Assembly (NCBI GenBank): GCA_003131365.1
Contig: PKVB01000119.1
Coordinates: forward strand, 1-6,748
DNA length: 6,748 nucleotides
Direction of reading: 5' to 3'
Source: Gemmatimonadota bacterium
GTDB taxonomy: Bacteria; Gemmatimonadota; Gemmatimonadetes; Gemmatimonadales; Gemmatimonadaceae
The translations under genes and the position numbers were made by a program. This document shows, one piece after another, positions 1-6,748 of this stretch. Numbering within the stretch: position 1 is the stretch's first letter; each line of letters starts with the position of its first letter. The notes beneath the pieces are model-generated. The model did not search any database, was not told the origin of the DNA, and saw nothing but the letters and a program-made list of their open reading frames with translations.

Positions 1-1
1 C

Positions 2-298
2 ACCGGTTCCTCGGTGCAGTCGACAAGCAATGGTCTCTCGCTCAGCATTCGCGCCACGCAGTCGTGGACGCTCTCGATCGGCTCAACCGCCAAGACGTCG
101 CAGCTCCAGTGGTCGCACGATCAGGCCTCGGGCTTTGCGAAGATGGGCGGACGTGATGCGATCGTCGCCTCGGGTACGAATGCACAGGGAGCCACCGCCG
201 CCAACATCTTCTTCCGCAACGCAGCTGCGAATGGGTCTTCAGATCATAGCAGCACAGAAGGATCAGACGCGGTCATGCTGACCGTAGCTGCGCAGTAA
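2..298 (+). CDS. C-terminal part of a probable secreted beta-rich protein (5' end outside window)
   Basis: The reading frame is open from the left edge (codons Thr-Gly-Ser-Ser-Val) to a TAA at 296-298, giving 98 visible residues. A GTG at 14 lies in frame but has no ribosome binding site and no signal peptide after it, so I treat this as the end of a longer gene. The visible part is rich in Ser, Thr, Ala, Asn and Gly. It has alternating hydrophobic stretches (LSLSIRATQSWTLSIG, LQWSHD, ending DAVMLTVAAQ) that look like strands of a beta-sandwich. This resembles the C-terminal domains of exported, pilus- or adhesin-like hypothetical proteins that I recall from Gemmatimonadota. No catalytic motif or membrane anchor is visible. 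The function is unknown and secretion is inferred from composition only. It is convergent with the barrel gene at 432-974, and the two share the terminator between them. Confidence 0.7.
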   Translation, partial: TGSSVQSTSNGLSLSIRATQSWTLSIGSTAKTSQLQWSHDQASGFAKMGGRDAIVASGTNAQGATAANIFFRNAAANGSSDHSSTEGSDAVMLTVAAQ

Positions 299-381
299 GA
301 TCGGAATGGATGCCGGTGGCTTGCTCCGAGCTTCCACCAGCCCACCCATCGATATTGGTTCGCTCTAAAGAACTCCAAGAA

Positions 382-412
382 AAAAACGCACCCTGGGTCG
401 GGGTGCGTTTTT
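382..412. terminator. Bidirectional intrinsic terminator between convergent genes
   Basis: A perfect 12-bp inverted repeat (AAAAACGCACCC at 382-393, GGGTGCGTTTTT at 401-412) encloses a 7-nt loop. The GC core is flanked by A's on the left and T's on the right, so the hairpin is followed by a U-run in both directions. It can end the plus-strand partial gene (stop at 298) and the minus-strand barrel gene (stop at 432). Confidence 0.9.
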
Positions 413-431
413 CTTGTCGGCGTAGTGGTTG

Positions 432-974
432 CTAACGCGTGAAGAACGAGAGGCCGATCAGTAGGCCGATCAGATTGGATCCGCCGCCACTGAAACCGTG
501 GGCGTAGTTGGCTTCCATGCGCGTCGCGAGGCGACGGTCCGCGAAAGGAAGCTTGAGGCCGAACCCCGCGCCCGCGTATCCGCTGTTGTTGTTCCCGCCC
601 TGGCCCGATACGTTAACACCGGAAACCCCCAGGAAGGGACGCAAGTAGAGTCCTTTGCCGACGCGATCGCCGGCCGGCTGAAACAGAACGCCGGCTTCCA
701 TTGAGTACGCCGTGATCGACGCCCCGCCACCACTAATGGAATTGATGCTGACCCGCGGCTCGAGCTCGACGTTGTCGCTTAGGAAGTAGCCGAGACGGAA
801 TACCTGCGTTGGAAGCGAAACGATGGTGCCGCTCCCGTTGCCGAGTCCAAATGTTACCCCGGCGTCGATTCCGAGCTCGATTGGACCGGAACCGCGGTGC
901 GATGCGCGCTGCGCTTCCGCCGCGGGCGCGGTCAGCGCCAGTGACAGCGCGCTGAGGAATAGTCTTTTCATCAT
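432..974 (-). CDS. Small outer-membrane beta-barrel protein
   Basis: This 180-residue protein begins MMKRLFLSALSLALTAP and has a Sec signal peptide with a likely signal peptidase I cut after AEA at residue 21. The mature part alternates Gly/aromatic-rich amphipathic stretches: about 31-44, 57-79, 88-99, 108-124, 132-144, 149-161 and 167-178. This fits a small, probably eight-stranded, outer-membrane barrel of the OmpA-like/OMP_b-brl type. It ends in GLSFFTR, with aromatic residues close to the C-terminus as barrel-assembly signals usually have. An in-frame ATG 17 codons upstream exists, but starting there would bury the signal peptide, so I chose the double Met at 974/971. No convincing Shine-Dalgarno lies upstream. 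The gene diverges from a second barrel gene at 1281. The specific role (pore, adhesion or structural) cannot be read from the sequence. Confidence 0.85.
   Translation of the reverse strand: MMKRLFLSALSLALTAPAAEAQRASHRGSGPIELGIDAGVTFGLGNGSGTIVSLPTQVFRLGYFLSDNVELEPRVSINSISGGGASITAYSMEAGVLFQPAGDRVGKGLYLRPFLGVSGVNVSGQGGNNNSGYAGAGFGLKLPFADRRLATRMEANYAHGFSGGGSNLIGLLIGLSFFTR
451..474. repeat. Tandem 12-bp repeat inside the barrel gene
   Basis: Two adjacent 12-bp units, AGGCCGATCAGT (451-462) and AGGCCGATCAGA (463-474), differ at one base. On the minus strand they encode the repeated tetrapeptide Leu-Ile-Gly-Leu near the C-terminus of the barrel protein (LIGLLIGLSFF). The repeat is in frame and sits in what should be the last transmembrane strand. 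Confidence 0.7.
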
Positions 975-1054
975 GCGAGAGGGGAAAGAGTTGGAATGCG
1001 TCGGACGGTTCGATCCGCCCGACATCTCGGCTTTCTGACGATCGGGCCGCCCGG

Positions 1055-1082
1055 AGTATCACAAATCCGCTACGGTCCCCAA
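1055..1082 (-). promoter_or_regulatory. Possible sigma-70-type promoter for the minus-strand barrel gene
   Basis: On the minus strand, TTGGGG (plus positions 1077-1082) is followed after 16 nt by GATACT (1055-1060), which has TG one base upstream as in an extended -10. Each hexamer matches the consensus at four of six positions. It would start transcription near 1048, leaving a leader of about 75 nt before the start codon at 974. The match is modest and unsupported by anything else. Confidence 0.25.
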
Positions 1083-1269
1083 GAGGCGGGTTTTGACCCC
1101 TCACAATCGTTACTCGCCAAAGGCTGACTCGTCGTTTGGACGGTGAGAGTTGATAGCGTTCTTGTGTCGCGGTCCAAAAGGCCGCAGCGAGGCGCAAGAA
1201 CCCTCCCGTAAATCAGATCAGCGTTCAACCAAGCCAGGCTCACTGGCCCGGTTCGGCGCATTCTTGAAC

Positions 1270-1275
1270 AAGGAG
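1270..1275 (+). promoter_or_regulatory. Shine-Dalgarno site that fixes a TTG start
   Basis: AAGGAG lies 5 nt upstream of the TTG at 1281. It is followed directly by a frame encoding a textbook signal peptide, and the next in-frame Met is well inside the mature protein. Together these make TTG the start. Confidence 0.85.
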
Positions 1276-1280
1276 AAGCT

Positions 1281-1823
1281 TTGAAGCGTTCACTGTTCCT
1301 CGCGATCGCAACGATCGCCCTCGTCGCAGCCCCGCGCGTTTCGCATGCGCAGCTCGGCGTACTGAAGCCGTTCAGCCTTGGTATTGCTGGCGGCGCCACT
1401 CAGCCCATGAGTGACCTGAAGACCAGCACCGATATCGGTTACAACGGTACCGTTGCGATGGCAATCAACCTCCCCTTCATCCCGGTTGGTCTACGCGTCG
1501 ATGGTGCGTACAACCAGTTCGGTCAGAAGGCGGGTGTTCCTGCCAAGCTCCACGTCATGAGCGCGACGGGTAACGTCGTGTGGCGTCTGCCGAGCATCGG
1601 CATCTCGCCGTACCTGATCGGCGGCGCTGGACTTTACTCGACGGCCGCGACCGTTACTGGCGCAGCCAGCCAGACTGACAACCACCTCGGCTGGAACGCC
1701 GGCGCTGGTATCAATCTGCCGCTGTCGGTATTCCATGCATTCGTCGAGGCGCGTTACAATCGCGTCAAGACGGCGACCAGCTCGATGGAGTTCGTGCCGG
1801 TCACGTTCGGAATCATGTTCTAA
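1281..1823 (+). CDS. Small outer-membrane beta-barrel protein, TTG start
   Basis: This 180-residue protein starts with (TTG)KRSLFLAIATIALVAAP. It has a Sec signal peptide and a likely cleavage after SHA at residue 23. The mature part has Gly-rich amphipathic strands: about 31-41, 55-65, 69-80, 89-103, 107-121, 136-148, 151-161 and 169-180. The protein ends in the aromatic residue Phe (FGIMF), the usual outer-membrane barrel C-terminal signal. The arrangement fits an eight-stranded OMP_b-brl-type barrel and resembles hypothetical outer-membrane proteins of Gemmatimonadota. The neighbouring minus-strand barrel is the same length but not obviously similar in sequence, so a shared fold is more likely than a recent duplication. 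The gene is monocistronic, with its own ribosome site and a strong terminator. The ligand or function is unknown. Confidence 0.88.
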   Translation: MKRSLFLAIATIALVAAPRVSHAQLGVLKPFSLGIAGGATQPMSDLKTSTDIGYNGTVAMAINLPFIPVGLRVDGAYNQFGQKAGVPAKLHVMSATGNVVWRLPSIGISPYLIGGAGLYSTAATVTGAASQTDNHLGWNAGAGINLPLSVFHAFVEARYNRVKTATSSMEFVPVTFGIMF

Positions 1824-1858
1824 AGCAGGTCGGCTCGAAGTCTGAGCCGCGTAACAGG

Positions 1859-1893
1859 AAAAAGGGGGAGGGCTAATAGCCCTCCCCCTTTTT
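1859..1893. terminator. Very strong intrinsic terminator after the second barrel gene
   Basis: A perfect 16-bp inverted repeat has arms at 1859-1874 and 1878-1893 and a 3-nt loop (AAT). The left arm starts with five A's followed by GGGGGAGGGCT, and the right arm ends in five T's. It lies 35 bp after the stop at 1823. Because of the A/T tails it could also work on the minus strand. A smaller hairpin, CGGCTC/GAGCCG at 1831-1849, precedes it. Confidence 0.93.
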
Positions 1894-2046
1894 CGTTCGG
1901 TACCGCCGAGCATCTCGATCAATTGAATTGTCGAAGCTGGACCTGCGAGCTATTGAGATACGTGCCGTAGAATCGGACGAATTGTCCGCTCCGGAGGCTG
2001 TTGAGCCAATCGCGGTGCCTGATCGCCGGCTCTATCTTTGGATTCG

Positions 2047-2580
2047 ATGAAAAACCTCCCAGGCCTGGTCCTGCTGACCTCAGCAGCTCTGGCCGCATGC
2101 ACACGATCTTCTTCCGAGAGCGCCGGAACGGCCTCTTCGACGGCGACGACGTCGAACGGCGTGGCTGCATCTCGCGCAGCGGTTGCGACCGCTGGCGCGC
2201 ACATTGGCGGCGGCTGCCCTCGCACCGGCAAGTGGGCACTCTGCAGCGTCGAGAGTCGGCTCGCGCAATCGGGGTTCGTGGTCAAGCGCGTCAACGGTGA
2301 TCCTCCGCGCCGGGCAGGTTTCAGCGTCATGCCCGCCGTCTACACCCTCGGGCGATCGCGCCTCGAAGTCTTCATTTATCCCACCGAGTCAGCGCTCGCA
2401 GCCGATGTGGCGAAGATCGACACGGTCTCAGCGGCGCCGCGCGGCGCGCCAAACCCGTGGCCTTTCTTTTCACCAACGTTCGTGCGCTCCGCAAATCTCG
2501 CCGCCGTTTTTCTTACCGATAACGCGACGCAGGCGGAGCGACTGACGCTGGCACTCACCGCGGGCGCGCCCCAGCCATGA
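2047..2580 (+). CDS. Predicted lipoprotein of unknown function
   Basis: This 177-residue protein begins MKNLPGLVLLTSAALAAC. The lipobox L15-A16-A17-C18 predicts signal peptidase II processing and a lipid anchor on Cys18. A flexible Ser/Thr/Ala linker (about 19-55) leads to a compact C-terminal domain. The domain starts at GGGCPRTGKWALC, whose Cys57 and Cys66 could form a disulfide. It continues through YTLGRSRLEVFIYP and ends FVRSANLAAVFLTDN followed by an amphipathic helix. I recall similar 'CP-TG-W--C ... RSANLAAV' hypothetical proteins from Gemmatimonadota but no assigned function. An in-frame TTG at 2038 would add three residues. I preferred the ATG because it starts directly at the positively charged signal peptide. 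No clear Shine-Dalgarno is visible. A TAGAAT at 1968-1973 resembles a -10 but lacks a good -35 partner. Confidence 0.85.
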   Translation: MKNLPGLVLLTSAALAACTRSSSESAGTASSTATTSNGVAASRAAVATAGAHIGGGCPRTGKWALCSVESRLAQSGFVVKRVNGDPPRRAGFSVMPAVYTLGRSRLEVFIYPTESALAADVAKIDTVSAAPRGAPNPWPFFSPTFVRSANLAAVFLTDNATQAERLTLALTAGAPQP

Positions 2581-2866
2581 TGGCTGACCAGCATCTCATT
2601 GGACCGCCTCCGGCATCGACACCAGCGGATCTGACGCGCTCGCGTGGTCGCGTCCGGGGAGACGCCGATTGCACCGAGGCCCCGGGAAGCCCCCTTGTAC
2701 GCGCCAATTGTGACGGATTCGAGAATCCCGGGAGTCTAATTCTTACGAGGCCAGTTCCGTTGCCAGTCACGATCTGAGGGGAAGCAGCGTGTCCGCCGCC
2801 CAAATGGCTGGACAGGATTAGGCGCACTCGGCAGAATTGAGCTCCCCGCTTACTGGAGCTACTCAA
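2581..2866. other. Intergenic region without a recognisable gene
   Basis: This is 286 bp between the lipoprotein stop and the DinB-like start. A short open frame here (2577-2777) gives a Pro/Arg-rich peptide with no ribosome site or recognisable pattern, and I do not call it. A small GGATT/AATCC hairpin lies at 2715-2728 but has no T-run after it. No terminator for the lipoprotein gene is evident. The DinB-like gene's promoter should lie here but I could not place it. Confidence 0.55.
2855..2858 (+). promoter_or_regulatory. Ribosome binding site of the DinB-like gene
   Basis: GGAG lies 8 nt upstream of the ATG at 2867. It supports this start over the in-frame TTG at 2837, which would place ten extra residues before the signal peptide. 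Confidence 0.7.
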
Positions 2867-3406
2867 ATGCAGGCCCGCATCTACTCCGCAGCTCTTGCCG
2901 CCGCGCTTGTGCTGCTGCCGAGAGTGACCACCGCACAACAGAGCAACCCGGTTGCTGACGCATTTCGTGACTACGCGCGCGAGTCGGCCAAGAACCTGAT
3001 GGCGGCCGCCGAAGAATTTCCGGCCGACAAGTTCTCGTACAAGCCGACAGCTTCCCAGATGAGCGTCGGCGACATCGCGGCTCATCTCGCGCAGGGGAAT
3101 GACTATCTGTGCGGGACCATCGGGGCGATGAAAGCACCGACGCGCACCAAAGTTGCCGCGACCGACGGCAAGGACGCGCTGGTCGCGCGCCTTCGTGAAA
3201 CGTTCGCGTTCTGCGACCAGGCGCTGGCGTCACTCAACGACTCGAATCTCGGTGAGGCCCTTCCCTTCTTCGGAGGCCGCAAAATGTCGCGCGCGGCCGT
3301 GATGACGCTGACCACGGGCGATTGGGCTGACCATTACAGTCAGTACGCGAACTACCTTCGCCTGAACCAGATGTTGCCGCCGACAGCCAAGAAGCCGGCG
3401 ATGTAG
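2867..3406 (+). CDS. Exported DinB/YfiT-fold (four-helix bundle) protein
   Basis: This 179-residue protein begins MQARIYSAALAAALVLLPRV. It has a Sec signal peptide, likely cut after TTA at residue 23. The mature part is mainly helical and follows the DinB-like plan: a first helix (about 27-50), then FSYKPTASQMSVGDIAAHLA with His73 as a predicted metal ligand. A third helix (about 102-122) precedes GDWADHYSQYANYLRLNQMLPP, with His156. DinB-fold proteins usually bind a divalent metal through three His, the last two spaced HxxxH. Here the first of that pair is Asp152, so the site would be His73/Asp152/His156. The family includes thiol-dependent transferases such as bacillithiol S-transferase, as well as many proteins without known activity. 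Export to the periplasm is unlike the cytosolic members first studied. Family membership is well supported, but activity is unknown. Confidence 0.88.
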   Translation: MQARIYSAALAAALVLLPRVTTAQQSNPVADAFRDYARESAKNLMAAAEEFPADKFSYKPTASQMSVGDIAAHLAQGNDYLCGTIGAMKAPTRTKVAATDGKDALVARLRETFAFCDQALASLNDSNLGEALPFFGGRKMSRAAVMTLTTGDWADHYSQYANYLRLNQMLPPTAKKPAM

Positions 3407-3418
3407 AACGGCAGTTAC

Positions 3419-3454
3419 CCGCGAGAAGCCATCACCGGCGCTTTCGCGGTTTTT
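3419..3454 (+). terminator. Intrinsic terminator of the DinB-like gene
   Basis: The arms CCGCGAGAAGC (3419-3429) and GCTTTCGCGG (3440-3449) form a 10-bp stem with one bulged G and a 10-nt loop. Five T's follow at 3450-3454. It lies 13 nt after the DinB-like stop. Its right half overlaps the 3' end of the small minus-strand gene ending at 3432. Confidence 0.75.
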
Positions 3455-3644
3455 GGGAGACGGCGCGGGGCGAGCCCTTTGCAGCTGGGCGCCGCTCCGC
3501 GCCCGCGTCGGAAGCCTCTTTCGCGACGACATCGAGGTCGGGCTTGCCGATTGGCCCTGCTTCGTCGGCGGCAATCTCGCGTGGATTGCGGTGCTGACTC
3601 ACCGGATGCGGGTTGGCTTGTGTCGCTTCGCTGGGATCACTCAT
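3432..3644 (-). CDS. Small charged hypothetical protein downstream of the DksA-like gene
   Basis: This 70-residue protein (MSDPSEATQANPHPV...) is rich in Pro, Ala, Glu, Asp and Arg. It has no signal peptide, membrane segment or predicted compact fold, and its tail is strongly basic (QKPRKRR). It is probably disordered. I chose ATG 3644 over an in-frame Met at 3680 because a GGGAG lies 5 nt upstream of 3644, and because the longer form would overlap the preceding gene. Codon third positions are mostly G/C, as in the neighbouring genes. It begins 22 bp after the DksA-like stop, suggesting co-transcription. The phrase HRNPREIAADEAGPIGKPDL resembles small hypothetical proteins I vaguely recall from Gemmatimonadota. 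No function can be assigned, and a chance reading frame is not excluded. Confidence 0.6.
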   Translation of the reverse strand: MSDPSEATQANPHPVSQHRNPREIAADEAGPIGKPDLDVVAKEASDAGAERRPAAKGSPRAVSQKPRKRR

Positions 3645-3649
3645 AGGCG

Positions 3650-3654
3650 CTCCC
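3650..3654 (-). promoter_or_regulatory. Ribosome binding site of the small hypothetical gene
   Basis: The minus strand reads GGGAG here, 5 nt before ATG 3644. It is the main argument for this start and for the reading frame being a gene. Confidence 0.5.
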
Positions 3655-3666
3655 GCACTGACGGCG

Positions 3667-4035
3667 TCACTTTTCCGCATGATCGCAGGTGCGCGCCCAC
3701 GGGATCAGATCCAGGCGCGTAAACGGGATGTCTTTGCCCGTGTCCTCGCAGACGCCGAATTTTTTGGGAGTCTGATAAAGTCTTTCGAGAGCGGCGTCGA
3801 TCTCGGCGAGCTCGCGTGAAACGCGCGTCGCGTTCGAGGCGTCGAGCTCCTGCTGCATGGTGTCGGTGCCGAGATCGGCCATGTGAAGCGGCATGGACGT
3901 CAGGTCGCCGGAGCGGTCCTGCTCATCTCCATCCGCGCTTTCGGCGACAGAGCGGCCGAGTGTCCGGAGGGCCCGGGAGCGTTCGTCCAACAGACGCCGT
4001 TCGAGATGCTTGCGCTGCGTTACAGAAAGTGACAT
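3667..4035 (-). CDS. TraR/DksA-family protein with degenerate zinc finger
   Basis: This 122-residue protein has an N-terminal helical part (MSLSVTQRKHLERRLLDE...) and a second helix (about 59-87), which together should form the DksA-type coiled coil. A short C-terminal zinc-finger-like domain follows: GVCEDTGKDIPFTRLDLIPWARTCDHA. DksA-family proteins bind in the RNA polymerase secondary channel and tune transcription, often with ppGpp. The canonical finger has four Cys. Here it is Cys96, Thr99, Cys117 and Ala120, so zinc binding is doubtful. The tip motif DxxDxA of E. coli DksA appears to be His51-x-x-Asp54-x-Gly56. I chose the start at 4035 because family members start just before 'TQRKHLE'. 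An ATG at 4095 would add 20 unlike residues. The upstream GGGGA is too close to the ATG to be a good ribosome site. Membership is confident, but classical DksA activity is doubtful. Confidence 0.88.
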   Translation of the reverse strand: MSLSVTQRKHLERRLLDERSRALRTLGRSVAESADGDEQDRSGDLTSMPLHMADLGTDTMQQELDASNATRVSRELAEIDAALERLYQTPKKFGVCEDTGKDIPFTRLDLIPWARTCDHAEK

Positions 4036-4155
4036 TCCCCTTTTCCCATCCTGTCGCTGCGGTGTGGCGCCCGCTCGACCAGCGAGCTTGTCCATTTATC
4101 GACCCGGTCTACGCCGGTATTCACAGTGCAAGCCGCCCGCCACGCCGTCGAACTT

Positions 4156-5994
<1,839 letters not shown>

Positions 5995-6015
5995 TTCAGA
6001 GTCTGGGGCGCCATC

Positions 6016-6390
6016 CTACACCGTCGCCTTCGGGAGCCGAGCCGCAATGGTTGCGAGGAATTCGCGGTACGCCAGGGGCTTGGCGATGTACCCATCACAG
6101 CCCGCTGCGCGAATGCGCTCTTCGTCACCTTTCATCGCCAGAGCGGTCAGCGCGATCACCGGTATGTCACGCGTTGCCGCGTCCCCCTTGAGTACGGCGG
6201 TCGCCTGCAAGCCGTCCATCCCAGGCAGCTGAATATCCATCAACACGAGATCCGGTTGCTCAGTGCGAGCTAGCGCCAGGCCAGCCTCGGCGTCCACAGC
6301 GCTGAGCACCGCGTAGCCCGCGGACTTCAGGAGGAAGGTCGCCAACGTCATGTTGGCGGGGTTGTCTTCTACCACCAGCACCGTTGCCAT
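6016..6390 (-). CDS. Single-domain response regulator (CheY/DivK-like)
   Basis: This 124-residue protein is a complete receiver domain with no output domain. It has the acidic pair Glu8/Asp9 (VVEDNPANM), phosphoacceptor Asp52 (LVLMDIQLPGMDG), Thr82 (IALTALAM) and Lys104-Pro105 (GYIAKPL). The pattern 'EDNPANM...MDIQLPGMDG...GYIAKP' is characteristic of DivK-type receivers, which act by protein-protein contact or as phosphate shuttles in relays. The start codon follows the upstream stop after one base (TGA-C-ATG) and has no ribosome site of its own, so translation is probably coupled. Encoded between a probable hybrid kinase and a REC-HK, it is a good candidate shuttle between them. I avoid the symbol divK because the cell-cycle role of that gene is specific to Alphaproteobacteria. 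Confidence 0.93.
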   Translation of the reverse strand: MATVLVVEDNPANMTLATFLLKSAGYAVLSAVDAEAGLALARTEQPDLVLMDIQLPGMDGLQATAVLKGDAATRDIPVIALTALAMKGDEERIRAAGCDGYIAKPLAYREFLATIAARLPKATV

Positions 6391-6391
6391 G

Positions 6392-6748
6392 TCAGGCTAT
6401 CGCATGGCGGCCGGCCATAGCTCTGCGAACTTCGCCGACAAAGCGGTCACGGTCGAAGTTCGCCTTTTCCATGATCGTCATCACATGGCCGTTGAGTCGG
6501 TCGCGATCCTCCGCGGTGATGTGTTTGGCGGTGACCACGAGGATCGGTATGCTTGCCGTCCGCGAGTCTTCGTGCAGAGCCGCCACGACGTCGAAGCCGC
6601 TCACCTCTGGCATCATCAAGTCGAGCACGATCAAATCTGGAATTTCGCGGCGCGCGGCATCGATCGCCTCCTGACCGCCGTATGCACGCAGCACGGTGCT
6701 AGCGAGGCCGAGAACCCGAACCGCGATCAGCTCCACCGCTTTGGGATC
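6392..6748 (-). CDS. C-terminal receiver domain of a probable hybrid histidine kinase (5' end outside window)
   Basis: The frame is open from the right edge (DPKAVELIAVRVL) to a TGA at 6392-6394, giving 118 visible residues. These form most of a receiver domain: the end of the acidic pocket segment, phosphoacceptor Asp43 of the visible part (LIVLDLMMPEVSGFD), Thr73 (VVTAK) and Lys95 (IMEKANF). The conserved Lys is followed by Ala instead of the usual Pro. The domain ends 14 residues after FVGEVRRAM, so it is C-terminal with no output domain after it. In my recollection, receivers of the type 'DDDPKAVEL...AYGG...LNGHV...EK' close long multi-domain hybrid kinases. The GTG at 6736 is in frame but inside the fold, so it is not the start. 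The rest of the gene, presumably with sensor and kinase domains, lies outside the window. Confidence 0.88.
   Translation of the reverse strand, partial: DPKAVELIAVRVLGLASTVLRAYGGQEAIDAARREIPDLIVLDLMMPEVSGFDVVAALHEDSRTASIPILVVTAKHITAEDRDRLNGHVMTIMEKANFDRDRFVGEVRRAMAGRHAIA

Larger units (their letters stand above)
975..1280. other. Divergent intergenic region between two barrel genes
   Basis: This 306-bp spacer separates the starts of two divergent outer-membrane protein genes and should carry both promoters. A possible minus-strand promoter is listed separately. I found no convincing -35/-10 pair for the plus-strand gene. Open frames that cross this stretch have no signal peptide, no ribosome site and no recognisable protein pattern, so I call none. 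No strong hairpin or repeat is visible. Confidence 0.6.

Noticed and set aside
733..1399. Minus-strand open frames at 733-1197 and 1070-1399
   Set aside because: They overlap the barrel genes in other frames, are Arg-rich and have no signal peptide or recognisable pattern. The spacer they cross looks non-coding.
1491..2330. Minus-strand open frames at 1491-1922, 1919-2239 and 1950-2330
   Set aside because: They run through a strong terminator or opposite the lipoprotein gene, and their composition is typical of antisense shadows.
2715..2728. Small hairpin GGATT/AATCC as a terminator for the lipoprotein gene
   Set aside because: The stem is only 5 bp, AT-containing, over 130 bp from the stop, and has no T-run after it.
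2577..2777. Short plus-strand frame overlapping the lipoprotein stop
   Set aside because: The ATG overlap with TGA looks like translational coupling, but the 66-residue product is Pro/Arg-rich without pattern and no Shine-Dalgarno is present.
2555..3085. 176-residue minus-strand open frame across the lipoprotein/DinB spacer
   Set aside because: It is antisense to the start of the DinB-like gene and shows no conserved motif, membrane segment or ribosome site.
3453..3819. Plus-strand open frames opposite the small hypothetical and DksA-like genes
   Set aside because: The DksA-like frame is strongly supported on the other strand. These have no ribosome site and begin at or after the DinB-like terminator.

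Overview
The window is GC-rich bacterial chromosomal DNA. It has tightly packed genes, Sec signal peptides ending in Ala-Gln, small outer-membrane barrels, an exported DinB-fold protein and a DksA-like protein with an 'IPWARTCD' C-terminus. That mix resembles soil Gemmatimonadota (Gemmatimonadetes). The assignment rests on remembered family resemblance and could not be checked by a search. I saw no IS element, CRISPR array, tRNA, rRNA or phage gene.

Left part (1-3454), cell-envelope genes. The window opens inside the 3' end of a plus-strand gene for a Ser/Thr/Asn-rich, probably secreted beta protein (2-298). A strong symmetric hairpin at 382-412 separates it from a convergent minus-strand outer-membrane beta-barrel gene (432-974). 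After a 306-bp divergent spacer comes a second small barrel gene on the plus strand (1281-1823). It has a TTG start supported by a good Shine-Dalgarno site and ends at a very strong terminator (1859-1893). A lipoprotein of unknown function (2047-2580) and a DinB/YfiT-like four-helix protein with a signal peptide (2867-3406) follow. The DinB-like gene ends at a hairpin-plus-T-run terminator (3419-3454).

Right part (3432-6748), signalling genes, all on the minus strand. In transcription order they are: the C-terminal receiver domain of a protein cut by the window edge, probably a hybrid histidine kinase; a single-domain CheY/DivK-like receiver starting one base after it; a soluble REC-GAF-HisKA-HATPase histidine kinase 21 bp further on; then, after 120 bp, a short TraR/DksA-like protein with a degenerate zinc finger; and a 70-residue charged hypothetical protein. 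The first three are almost certainly co-transcribed and could form a phosphorelay. The DksA-like gene and its small partner form a second unit. No terminator is visible between the two units, so read-through is possible.

Nothing here is a clearly new multi-gene system. The points most worth a second look are the three-receiver kinase cluster, the DksA-like protein that departs from the canonical residues in both its zinc site and its coiled-coil tip, the secreted DinB-like protein with Asp at a usual metal-ligand His, and the overlap of a plus-strand terminator with the 3' end of the small minus-strand gene.
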